Assembly: GCF_900114435.1 (NCBI RefSeq)
Contig: NZ_FOZK01000006.1
Coordinates: 62,001 to 126,000 of the forward strand
DNA from: Halomicrobium zhouii
Lineage (GTDB): Archaea; Halobacteriota; Halobacteria; Halobacteriales; Haloarculaceae
Direction: 5' to 3'
DNA length: 64,000 bases
A program made the translations under genes and the position numbers. The number at the start of each line of letters is the position of its first letter. The first letter of the stretch is position 1. Positions 33,799 to 41,544 of this stretch are shown in pieces. The notes under the pieces were generated by a model that worked only from the letters and a program-made list of their open reading frames with translations, did no database searches and was not told the DNA's origin.

Positions 33799-35091
33799 AT
33801 GGACCGCCAAGCGCGCGGCACCGCTCTCCTCGTTCTCGGCGCCGTGTTGCTCGTCGGAACGGTCGCCGTCGGTGCCGCGACCGCGCCGGACATCGGGACG
33901 CAACGCGTCGACTCGCCCCAGACGCTGGTCGGATCGCAGGGCGACGACAGCTACCACGCCGGCGGATCCGTCTCCCTCCTCGAAGGGGACGACCGGGCCT
34001 GGACCGAAGAGACCGCCGACAGCTACTTCGACGTGACCATGCGCGAGGACGGCACCGTCCTGGCCGGGTTCATGCACTCGGGCTACCAGGACGGCTGTGG
34101 CCCCTACGACGCGCCCTGTACCAAGACCGGCTTCCGGATCATCGACCCCGACGCGGCGGGAGGCCCCGCGGTCGTCGAGGAGTACGCCTTCCCCGTGCGC
34201 ACGAAGACCAACAGCGAGATCCACGACGTCGAGGAACTGGATTCGGGCGAGTTCCTCCTGACCGACATGGACAGAGAGCGGATCTTCACCGTCGACGGCG
34301 ACGAGGTCACCTGGCAGTGGAACGCGAGTTCGTTCTACGAGGCGCCCGAGGACCCCACGCAACGCGACTGGCTCCACGTCAACGACGTCGACGTCGTTAA
34401 CGAGAGTCACTACCTCGTCTCGGTCCGCAACGCGAACCAGGTCCTCCTGATCGAGCGCGACGAGGGGGTCGTCGAGGTGATCAACGAGGACGACGGCGGG
34501 AGCGACGACACGTGCCTGGGACCGACGAGGCTCGTCGACGCGGACGGCGACGGGGACGTCCGCTGTGGCGACCCGAGCGTCCTCTACGACCAGCACAACC
34601 CGCAGTGGCTGGACGACGGCGCGGTCCTCGTCGCCGACAGCGAGAACGACCGCGTCGTCGAACTCCACCGGAACGAGTCGACAGGGGAGTGGGAACCGGC
34701 GTGGACGCTCACCGAGGCCGAGGGCGTCGAGCTGAACTGGCCCCGCGACGCCGACCGGCTGGACAACGGGAACACGCTGGTCACCGACACCCGGAACGCT
34801 CGCCTCCTCGAAGTGACGCCCAACGGCACCGTCGTCTGGAGCCACCAGACCGGCGGCATCCCGTACGAGGCCGAGCGATTACCCGAAGGTGAACGCGCGG
34901 GTGCCGACCGGTACGAACGCGGCACGGTCACCGACCCGGGCGGCGACGTGCCCGGGCTCTCGCTGGCGATGGTGGGCCTCCGTTCGGTGTTCCCGGGAAC
35001 GCCGTACTGGTTCGCCGAGACGCACCTCGGACTCGTCCTGCTCGGGCTCGGCCTGACCGTCGCCGGGCTGGTCGTCCGCCGTCGCACCTGA
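33799..35091 (+). CDS. Arylsulfotransferase-like beta-propeller protein
   Basis: 430 residues. An N-terminal hydrophobic signal or anchor (ALLVLGAVLLVGTVAVGAATA) and a C-terminal helix (THLGLVLLGLGLTVAGLVVRRR) bracket a repeat domain with the ASST pattern: IHDVEELDSGEFLLTDMDRERIFTVD, DWLHVNDVDVVNESHYLVSVRNANQVLLIERDEG, QHNPQWLDDGAVLVADSENDRVVELHR, WPRDADRLDNGNTLVTDTRNARLLEVTPNGTVVWSH. The bacterial enzymes transfer sulfate between phenols using a His; that activity is not shown here. Membrane-bound, exposed outside. Confidence 0.75.
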   Translation: MDRQARGTALLVLGAVLLVGTVAVGAATAPDIGTQRVDSPQTLVGSQGDDSYHAGGSVSLLEGDDRAWTEETADSYFDVTMREDGTVLAGFMHSGYQDGCGPYDAPCTKTGFRIIDPDAAGGPAVVEEYAFPVRTKTNSEIHDVEELDSGEFLLTDMDRERIFTVDGDEVTWQWNASSFYEAPEDPTQRDWLHVNDVDVVNESHYLVSVRNANQVLLIERDEGVVEVINEDDGGSDDTCLGPTRLVDADGDGDVRCGDPSVLYDQHNPQWLDDGAVLVADSENDRVVELHRNESTGEWEPAWTLTEAEGVELNWPRDADRLDNGNTLVTDTRNARLLEVTPNGTVVWSHQTGGIPYEAERLPEGERAGADRYERGTVTDPGGDVPGLSLAMVGLRSVFPGTPYWFAETHLGLVLLGLGLTVAGLVVRRRT

Positions 35092-35195
35092 GCCGAGTTC
35101 GACCGGCGTTTCACGGGGCGCTCCCTCGCACTTTTCCCCGTGCCAAACGGTCTTGTATCGCCCTCCGCTCTGTGTACGTGAGTACTTCCCATACT

Positions 35196-36167
35196 ATGAG
35201 TGACACAGACGTCCTCGTCCTCCGGAGAGGGACGCACGGCATGCCCGCCGTCGACTACGCCGACGCGCTCAGGGAACGCCTGCCGGACCACACCGTCCAC
35301 GTCGCCCGGACCCCCAGAGAGGAGCGGGAGTTCGCCGCCGGCGCCAGGGTCATCTCGTCGACGGACGTCGACCCCGCCCTGGTCGACCGGGCCGAGCGCC
35401 TGGAGCTGTTCGCCGGCGTCGCCGCCGGCTACGACCACCTCCCGCTCGACGAACTCGCCTCGCGGGGCGTCGCCGTCACGAACGCCTCCGGCATCCACGC
35501 GCCGAACATCGCCGAGCAGGTGCTGGCCTACATCCTCGGATTCACCCGCAACATGCATGTCGCCGCCGAGCGCCAGGAACGGCGCGAGTGGCGCCACTTC
35601 CAGGCGGGCGAACTGAAGGACAGCGTCGTCACGGTCGTCGGCCTCGGCGCCATCGGCCAGGCCGTCGTCCAGCGACTCGAGGGGTTCGACGTGAACACCA
35701 TCGGCGTCCGCTACTCCCCCGAGAAGGGCGGCCCGACCGACGAGGTGGTCGGCTTCGACGAGGACGCCATCCACGAGGCACTGTCCCGGACGGACCACCT
35801 CGTCGTCGCCGCGCCGCTGACCGACGAGACCGAGGGCCTGATCGGCGAGGCGGAGTTCGAGACGCTCCCGCCCCACTCCTACCTCGTCAACGTCGGCCGC
35901 GGCGCCATCGTCGACACCGACGCGCTCGTCTCGGCGATTCGCACGAACGCCATCGCCGGTGCCGGCCTCGACGTCACCGACCCGGAACCGCTCCCGGCGG
36001 ACCACCCGCTGTGGAGCTTCGGCAACGTCACCATCACGCCCCACAACGCGGGCCACAGCCCGGAACACTGGGAGCGCCTCGCCGACATCGTCGCCGGCAA
36101 CGTCCGCAAACTCGACGACGACGCGGACCCCGCCGACCTCGAAAACATCGTCCGGAAGCCCGAGTAA
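35196..36167 (+). CDS. D-2-hydroxyacid dehydrogenase family enzyme
   Basis: 323 residues. The NAD(P) site is VVGLGAIGQAVVQRL; the catalytic triad is the Arg of NVGRGAIVD, the Glu of TDPEPLPADHPLW and the His of TPHNAGHSPEHW. NASGIHAPNIAEQVLAYIL is a usual substrate-side motif. Haloarchaeal relatives include NADPH-linked 2-oxoacid reductases. ATG 35196 (MSDTDVLVLRRG) is chosen over one eight codons upstream. The substrate is not fixed by sequence. Confidence 0.9.
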   Translation: MSDTDVLVLRRGTHGMPAVDYADALRERLPDHTVHVARTPREEREFAAGARVISSTDVDPALVDRAERLELFAGVAAGYDHLPLDELASRGVAVTNASGIHAPNIAEQVLAYILGFTRNMHVAAERQERREWRHFQAGELKDSVVTVVGLGAIGQAVVQRLEGFDVNTIGVRYSPEKGGPTDEVVGFDEDAIHEALSRTDHLVVAAPLTDETEGLIGEAEFETLPPHSYLVNVGRGAIVDTDALVSAIRTNAIAGAGLDVTDPEPLPADHPLWSFGNVTITPHNAGHSPEHWERLADIVAGNVRKLDDDADPADLENIVRKPE

Positions 36168-36206
36168 CTCGCTCCCATCCGCGCCCCCGTCCGCGACGAA
36201 GCGTTC

Positions 36207-37232
36207 CTACGCCGCGTCCGGTTCCTCGCCGACCTTCACGAGCTGTTTGCCGACGTTCTCGCCCTCGAACAGCCCGACGAAGGCGTCGGGCGCGTTTGCC
36301 AGGCCCTCGATGACCGTCTCACGGTACTGGAGGTCACCGGACTGGACCCACTCGGCGAGCTGCTGGTTCGCCTGCTCGAAGCGCGCGTGGAAGTCCCAGA
36401 CGAGAAAGCCCTCGACCGTCGCGCGCTTGCCGATCAGCTGCCCGAGTTTTCGCGGGCCGGTCGGCATCTCTTCGGCGTTGTACTGGGATATCTGGCCGCA
36501 GACGGCGACGCGTGCGTCCAGGTTCAGGTGCTGGAAGACGGCGTCGGTGATCGGGCCGCCGACGTTGTCGAAGTAGGCGTCGACGCCGTCGGGCGCGGCC
36601 TCCGCCAGCGCGGCCACGTAGTCGTCGGCCTCCTTGTAATTGATCGCCGCGTCGAAGCCGAGTTCGTCCTCCAGAAATTCGACCTTCTCGTCGGAGCCGG
36701 TGAAGCCGACGACGCGGGCGCCGGCCATCTTCGCGATCTGGCCTGCCACGGAGCCGACGGCCCCTGCCGCCCCGGAGACGACGAACGTGTCGCCGGCTGT
36801 CGGCTGGGCCACTTCCCGTGTGCCGAAGAAGGCCGTCCGGCCCGTCATCCCGAGGACGCTCGTCGCCGTCGAGATGGGCGCCAGATCCGGGTCGACCGCC
36901 GTGAGTTCGCTCCCCGGCGCGGTGGCGTAGTCGGCCCACTCTAGGTCGCCGGTGACGACGTCGCCCGCCTCGAAACCGCCGCCGTTGGACTCGACGACTT
37001 CGCCGACCACGGCTCCCTTCAGCGGTTCGTCCACATCCCAGGGCTCCGCGTAGGACTCGGCGTCGCGCATCCGCCCGCGCATGTACGGGTCGACCGAGAG
37101 GTAGACGGTTCGCACGAGCACTTCGCCGGGACCCGGCTCGGGGACGTCGCCCTCGACCAGTTCGAAGGTGTCGTCGTCGGGCTTGCCTTCGGGACGCTGC
37201 GCCAGCAGGAACTTCCTGTTTCGATCCGGCAT
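36207..37232 (-). CDS. NADP-dependent MDR oxidoreductase, prostaglandin-reductase/CurA-like
   Basis: 341 residues of the zinc-independent medium-chain dehydrogenase type. Marks are VRTVYLSVDPYMRGRM, LGMTGRTAFFG, the NADP site VVSGAAGAVGSVAGQIAKMAGARVVGFTGSDEK, YFDNVGGPITDAVFQHL and ALEGFLVWDF-like VEGFLVWDFHARF. These enzymes reduce alpha,beta-unsaturated ketones and aldehydes. Start ATG 37232 (MPDRNRKFLLAQRPEG); the longer open frame upstream overlaps the protease gene and is a shadow. Confidence 0.92.
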   Translation of the reverse strand: MPDRNRKFLLAQRPEGKPDDDTFELVEGDVPEPGPGEVLVRTVYLSVDPYMRGRMRDAESYAEPWDVDEPLKGAVVGEVVESNGGGFEAGDVVTGDLEWADYATAPGSELTAVDPDLAPISTATSVLGMTGRTAFFGTREVAQPTAGDTFVVSGAAGAVGSVAGQIAKMAGARVVGFTGSDEKVEFLEDELGFDAAINYKEADDYVAALAEAAPDGVDAYFDNVGGPITDAVFQHLNLDARVAVCGQISQYNAEEMPTGPRKLGQLIGKRATVEGFLVWDFHARFEQANQQLAEWVQSGDLQYRETVIEGLANAPDAFVGLFEGENVGKQLVKVGEEPDAA

Positions 37233-37320
37233 GGGGTCGAATACGCGGCTCGGCCTGAAGGGGGCTGTGGTCCTGTCTGGAAAGCGGGCTGGAAGGGACC
37301 GTCGCAGCAGATGCTCCGGC

Positions 37321-38460
37321 TCAGAACGGCTCGTGGGTGCCGACCAGCCGGCGCATCTCCATGGCGGCGGCGAAGTCGGCACGGGTGATGACCCGGGTTC
37401 CAGCGGCGTCCTCGACGAGCGCCTCGGTCGTCCGGTTCCCGTCGAGTTCGACCAGCGCGTCGAAGGCGGCCATCCCCGCGTCGAAGCGCGGCAGGTCGCG
37501 CTCGACGAGCGCGTCGATGGTCGTCGTGGCCCGCTCCTCCGGTGAGAGCGCCTTGAAGTCGACCGCCGACACCACGCCGATGGGGGTCCCGTCCTCGGTG
37601 ACGACGAACTGGGTCCGCCGGTCGGCGAACATCCGCGAGACGAGTTCGTCGACGGTCGCGCCGGCGTCGATGCTGGCCTCGGTCCCGCTGGCGAGTTCGC
37701 CGACGGTGAGCCCATCGAGCAGGTCCGACAGCGCGACCATCCGGGACTCGCTGTTGGCCGCGCCGTAGATGAACAGCGCCAGCAGGAGGAACATCGGCTG
37801 GATCGGCGGGAGGATGCCGAAGACCGCGAAGAGGATGGCGAACGCGGAGCCGACGCGAGCGGCCGTCCTGGTCGCCGCGACGTAGGGTCGGTTCCGCGCC
37901 AGCAGCGCGCGGAGGACGCGCCCGCCGTCCATCGGGAACGCCGGGAGCATGTTGAACACCGCGAGGGTGAGGTTCGTCACCGCCAGCCAGCCGACGATGA
38001 ACGTGGTCACGTCGGCCGAGGCGGGCACCGCGAACAGCGCCAGGTAGCAGACGACGCCGGTGGCTACGCTGACTATCGGGCCCGCGACGGCGATCCAGAA
38101 CTCCTTCTTCCACTCCCTGGGGATCGAGCCGAGGTTGGCCAGGCCGCCGAGGATCCACAGCGTGATCGACTCGACGTCGAGGTCGTAGCGCATCGCCGCC
38201 CACGCGTGGCCCAGTTCGTGCAGCAGGACGCTGACGAACAGGGCGACGGCGGCGACGCTGCCGATGACCCACGGCGTGTTCCCCTGCCGGAGGACCGCCA
38301 CGTCGAGTGACGTGCCCGTGAGCGATTCGATGAGCCCCGCGTACAGCCCGATCTGCTCGCCGCTCCCGATCAGGTACGCGAGGATCGGGAGGATGACCAG
38401 CAGGGAGATGTGGACGCGGATCGGGATGCCCCAGACCCGCGCGACGTCGTACTCTCGCAT
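37321..38460 (-). CDS. Site-2-type intramembrane metalloprotease with C-terminal CBS region
   Basis: 379 residues, M50 family. The zinc motif HELGH is at 81-85 and the second ligand motif is FNMLPAFPMDGGR (169-181), inside a polytopic domain. After ~240 a cytoplasmic part shows a CBS-like module (VGELASGTEASIDAGATVDELVSRMFADRRTQFVVTEDGTPIGVVSAVDF). Such proteases cut membrane-anchored regulators; CBS modules often sense adenine nucleotides. ATG 38460 is chosen over a TTG two codons upstream. The target is unknown. Confidence 0.93.
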   Translation of the reverse strand: MREYDVARVWGIPIRVHISLLVILPILAYLIGSGEQIGLYAGLIESLTGTSLDVAVLRQGNTPWVIGSVAAVALFVSVLLHELGHAWAAMRYDLDVESITLWILGGLANLGSIPREWKKEFWIAVAGPIVSVATGVVCYLALFAVPASADVTTFIVGWLAVTNLTLAVFNMLPAFPMDGGRVLRALLARNRPYVAATRTAARVGSAFAILFAVFGILPPIQPMFLLLALFIYGAANSESRMVALSDLLDGLTVGELASGTEASIDAGATVDELVSRMFADRRTQFVVTEDGTPIGVVSAVDFKALSPEERATTTIDALVERDLPRFDAGMAAFDALVELDGNRTTEALVEDAAGTRVITRADFAAAMEMRRLVGTHEPF

Positions 38461-38504
38461 AGCCAACGCTTCTCCGCTCGCGGGTTAAAGCCCCGTGCTC
38501 TCCC

Positions 38505-38588
38505 CGTGTGCTCTCCTCGCGCTCTCCCCGCGCACTTTCCCGTGTGCTCTCCTCGCGCTCTCCCCGCGCACTTTCCCATGTGCTCTCC
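38505..38588. repeat. Tandem 36-bp repeat upstream of uspA
   Basis: Two identical 36-base units (38505-38540, 38541-38576), each starting CGTGTGCTCTCC and ending CGCACTTTCC, are followed by a partial third with one change (CATGTGCTCTCC, 38577-38588). A partial degenerate unit precedes them. There are no spacers, so it is not a CRISPR. It lies between the protease start and the uspA start, where it may affect promoters on both strands. Confidence 0.8.
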
Positions 38589-38671
38589 CCATCGACTCCC
38601 CCGGCGCTCCCCCGGCTCGTGTCAGCACGGAATGGATGGATATTTGGGCCCGCCCGTCAGATCAACTGCCA

Positions 38672-39118
38672 ATGGACGTGGATCTCGTACTCGCGCCGGT
38701 CGACGGCAGCGACCAGTCCGAGCGCGCCATCGAGTACGCGATCACCGTCGCGGACGCCTACGACGCCGACGTCCACCTCCTGTTCGTCCTCGACGAGCGC
38801 CTCGTGAAGGCCATCGACGAGGGCGCCGTCGACGCCGACACCGTCGCCGAGGACCACCGCGAGTTCACCGAGATGGTCCGGGGGCGCCTCGACTCCGACG
38901 GCGTCGGCGGGAACCTCGACACCTCCACCGCCGCTGGGTTCTCGCCGACCAGCCTGCGCCAGTCCCCCGGCAGCGTTATCCTCGACGTCGCCGAGGCCAT
39001 CGAGGCCGACTTCCTCGTGGTGCCCCGCGAACCGGGCAGCAACGAGACCGACGAGGCCATCGGCCGGGCCGCGCTGTACGTCATCGAGTACGCCAGCCAG
39101 CCCGTGCTGTCGGTGTAG
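38672..39118 (+). CDS. UspA-family universal stress protein
   Basis: 148 residues: DLVLAPVDGSDQSERAIEYAITVADAYDADVHLLFVLDERL at the start and AEAIEADFLVVPREPGSNETDEAIGRAALYVIEYASQPVLSV at the end. The Gly-rich ATP motif (GxxGx9GS/T) is not intact here; the loop reads PREPGSNETDEAIG, so it may be a non-ATP-binding type. ATG 38672 is the first with an acidic, domain-like N-terminus; the open frame before it only reads through the tandem repeats. Confidence 0.88.
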   Translation: MDVDLVLAPVDGSDQSERAIEYAITVADAYDADVHLLFVLDERLVKAIDEGAVDADTVAEDHREFTEMVRGRLDSDGVGGNLDTSTAAGFSPTSLRQSPGSVILDVAEAIEADFLVVPREPGSNETDEAIGRAALYVIEYASQPVLSV

Positions 39119-39228
39119 CGTTTTGTCGACGCTGGTTCTGGGCGGCGGCTAACCACGGTTTCCGGACGTATCCTCTCTCCTATCATCCGGTTGGTCTGGT
39201 TTCAGGAGCGTACTGACGCTCAGACAGG

Positions 39229-39948
39229 TTATCCCGACCAATCCGTCGTATTCGACACCAGCACAGTGTACTTCTGGACGACGACCACCGCTCCGTCGTG
39301 TTCTACGCCGACCGTCACTTCACTTTGACTTCGCAGACCGGTGAAGTCCAGGGTCTCTCCCGTGGAGAGCGTCTCTGCGTTCCCATCCTCGGTGACGGTG
39401 ACCGTATCACCGTTTTCGACGGCATCGAGCGTCACGCTCACGTTCGTCCCGTCACCCGCGTCGTTCCCCGACTGGTCGTAGACGACGTTCGCCTGTGGAA
39501 CGTCCTGATCGGAGTCGTTCGTGGCGTTCGCTGGAGACGCCGTGGGCTGGTAGGTCGAATGGATCCGCGAGGTGTCGTCGTGGCGCGTGTACACGACGAC
39601 CGTCGACCGGGACTCGACCGTCGTCGACTCCCCCTTGCCGAGGACAGTCGTCGTCGACGAGTTTTCACCCACGGGCTCGTACGCGACGACGATCTCGTCG
39701 GCATCGCCGGTCGAACTCACGGCGACGTCGAACACGCACGGTCCGTCGCCCGTGCAGTCCATCTGCGTGGTCAGGCTCGGCGCCGCTAGCTCGCTGGGTT
39801 CGGAGCCATAGAGGGTGCTACTGGCCCCGATCGCGAGCAGCATGAGGAGAACTGCCCCACAGAACACGACGAGGACGGTCTTGTAGTTACTATCCATGTA
39901 CTTCCAGCGCGAACGGACTTTCTGGAGCCGCGATTGGGGACCAGCCAT
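39229..39948 (-). CDS. Membrane-anchored extracellular protein of unknown function
   Basis: 239 residues. A basic cytoplasmic N-terminus (MAGPQSRLQKVRSRWKYMDSNYK) and one membrane helix (~24-45, TVLVVFCGAVLLMLLAIGAS) are followed by two beta-rich extracytoplasmic segments with one Cys pair (QMDCTGDGPCVF) and several N-x-S/T sequons. The layout resembles haloarchaeal pilin-like or archaellum-like secreted proteins, but no class-III cleavage motif is clear. Its base composition is somewhat lower in GC than its neighbours. Confidence 0.7.
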   Translation of the reverse strand: MAGPQSRLQKVRSRWKYMDSNYKTVLVVFCGAVLLMLLAIGASSTLYGSEPSELAAPSLTTQMDCTGDGPCVFDVAVSSTGDADEIVVAYEPVGENSSTTTVLGKGESTTVESRSTVVVYTRHDDTSRIHSTYQPTASPANATNDSDQDVPQANVVYDQSGNDAGDGTNVSVTLDAVENGDTVTVTEDGNAETLSTGETLDFTGLRSQSEVTVGVEHDGAVVVVQKYTVLVSNTTDWSG

Positions 39949-39995
39949 ATTTTCCGTGGATACCGACCGGTGATAAAGATGGTTTAGATCCAACC

Positions 39996-40085
39996 GGGCA
40001 CGAGGTCACCGGGCGGGTCGCGCTGTACGTCGTCGAGCACACAAGCCAGCCCGTGCTCTCCGTGTACGGTACGGTCCTGCTGTGA
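39996..40085 (+). pseudogene. Remnant of the 3' end of a uspA gene
   Basis: The frame reads GHEVTGRVALYVVEHTSQPVLSVYGTVLL and stop. It matches the end of the uspA at 38672-39118 (DEAIGRAALYVIEYASQPVLSV). About 66 bases align with roughly 83% identity by eye. No start codon or N-terminal part is present: upstream is the promoter side of 39229-39948. It is a partial duplicate or the leftover of a second uspA. Confidence 0.65.
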
Positions 40086-40154
40086 AACGCCCCAACACAC
40101 CAAGTACTATGGAATCTGGCGCAGAACGGTTCGTGAGGACCTCGAAATCCACGT

Positions 40155-40499
40155 ATGAATGCCGTTTCTGCTGATGGAAACGAACTCACGATCGATGGCA
40201 CTCGTTTAGTCTTCGACGACGAAATCGGCGGTGTCGTCCAGATAGAATCAGGTGCGGTGGTCCGGTTAGAGATTCCTCCAGAAAAGACCTGCAACCGGAA
40301 CGTGATCGCCATCAATAATGACGGAACGATACGCTGGCGGATCCCGGAAGCTCCTGATGGAAGTAGCGGAGACAAACCCTATATGGACATTTACCTCCAG
40401 GATGGCGAACTGTGGGCGGGGAACTGGATCTGCTACTGCTATCGGATCGATCAGGACACTGGCGAGTTACTCGAACGCGAGTTCGAGGGCCGAATGTAA
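40155..40499 (+). CDS. Small soluble protein of unknown function, low-GC
   Basis: 114 residues: MNAVSADGNELTIDGTRLVFD, then NVIAINNDGTIRWRIPEAPDGSSGDKPYMDIYLQDGELWAGNWICYCYRIDQDTGEL. The pattern (nVxaxdxdGtxlWRI...LwaxNWxgxxyxiDxxTGel) resembles small bacterial proteins, some of them immunity-like, but I cannot name a family. GC is clearly lower than in the flanks and codons ending in A/T are common, so it is probably acquired. It sits beside the uspA remnant. Confidence 0.65.
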   Translation: MNAVSADGNELTIDGTRLVFDDEIGGVVQIESGAVVRLEIPPEKTCNRNVIAINNDGTIRWRIPEAPDGSSGDKPYMDIYLQDGELWAGNWICYCYRIDQDTGELLEREFEGRM

Positions 40500-40576
40500 A
40501 CTCCCGGAGAGACTGAACAGGACTCCCTCCCCTCGCTTGTTCTGATCACACACGTGGTTTACCTTACAGAAAAGAT

Positions 40577-41098
40577 TCAGATCCGAATGCCCATCTCGAG
40601 TTCGAACCGTTCGGCGTCGCTCGTCTCGAAGCCGACGGTCTTGTACAGCGCGATGGCGGGGTCGTTCCAGCGCTCGACGGTGAGCCACACCTTCTCGATG
40701 CCTTCGGCCTGGCCCAGGCCGAGCAACGTCTCGACGAGCTCGGTGCCGATACCGGCGCCCTGGTACTCCGAGAGGACGAAGATGGCGAGTTCGTAGCCGA
40801 TGTCGCCGTCGGGGACGAGCGTCGCGTGGCCGACGGCGGCGCCGTCGTAGCGGGCGACGACGTTGACGCAGTCCTCGGCGAGGATGGTGTCGAGCCACTG
40901 CTCGATGGCCTCGTCCTGTACCGGCGGGATGCCCTGGGCGCGGTCGGCGGGGTCGAACTCGCGGTACATCGCGAGCAGGTCCGCCGCGTCGGCGTCCGAC
41001 GCGCGCTCGACGTCGATCGTCCGGCCGGCGCCGTCCGCGAACGACCGGGGTGGTCGCGGGAACGAGTCGGCCGGCTCGTCGGGGAATGCCGGGCTCAT
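40577..41098 (-). CDS. GNAT acetyltransferase
   Basis: 173 residues. The acetyl-CoA motif is FVLSEYQGAGIGTELVETLLGLGQ, followed by VWLTVERWNDPAIALYKTVGFETSDAERFELEMGI, the usual GNAT end. A ~30-residue N-terminal extension is Pro/Arg-rich. ATG 41098 overlaps the TGA of the upstream UspA gene (ATGA), so the two are probably translated together. The acceptor molecule is unknown. Confidence 0.85.
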   Translation of the reverse strand: MSPAFPDEPADSFPRPPRSFADGAGRTIDVERASDADAADLLAMYREFDPADRAQGIPPVQDEAIEQWLDTILAEDCVNVVARYDGAAVGHATLVPDGDIGYELAIFVLSEYQGAGIGTELVETLLGLGQAEGIEKVWLTVERWNDPAIALYKTVGFETSDAERFELEMGIRI

Positions 41099-41463
41099 CG
41101 GACGAGAGTCACCGGTGTCTGGGCGTTCAGGAGGACGAACTCCGCGACGGAGCCGAGCTGGATCTTGCCGAGCGGGCTGCGCTCCCCGCTCCCGAGGACG
41201 ATACGGTCGAAGGACTCCCGGTTGGCGATGGTCACCAGGTCCGAGCCGGGGTCGCCCTCGACGTGGCGAACCGTCGACGGGACGTCCGTCTCCGCCAGCG
41301 TCTCGCGGACGCGCTCTTCGATCTCGTCTCGGCTCGCGTCGGCCGCGTCGCTCGCGAACACCGCCACGGTGAGTTCGTCGCCGGCCTCCTGCGCTCGCGC
41401 GATCGTCTCGTCGAGGGCCTGGTAGGAGAGAGGGGTGCCCCCGACGCCGAGTAGGACTTGCAT
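41095..41463 (-). CDS. UspA-family universal stress protein
   Basis: 122 residues. MQVLLGVGGTPLSYQALDETIARAQEAGDELTVAVF is the N-terminal half. The end FDRIVLGSGERSPLGKIQLGSVAEFVLLNAQTPVTLVR has the Gly/Ser ATP-loop typical of nucleotide-binding UspA proteins, unlike the other UspA in this window. It is followed by a coupled GNAT gene, which might acetylate it; that is conjecture. It is divergent from 41545-43113, with 81 bases between. Confidence 0.87.
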   Translation of the reverse strand: MQVLLGVGGTPLSYQALDETIARAQEAGDELTVAVFASDAADASRDEIEERVRETLAETDVPSTVRHVEGDPGSDLVTIANRESFDRIVLGSGERSPLGKIQLGSVAEFVLLNAQTPVTLVR

Positions 41464-41544
41464 GCGCCGCTGTTAGCGGGCACCTGCAAAAAAGCCACCT
41501 GCCGCGGCGAGGCCTTTTTCACCCCTGGTACCCCAGGTTCGCCC

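Noticed and set aside
38505-38588. CRISPR array from the 36-bp repeats
   Set aside because: Units are directly adjacent without spacers and no cas gene is in the window.
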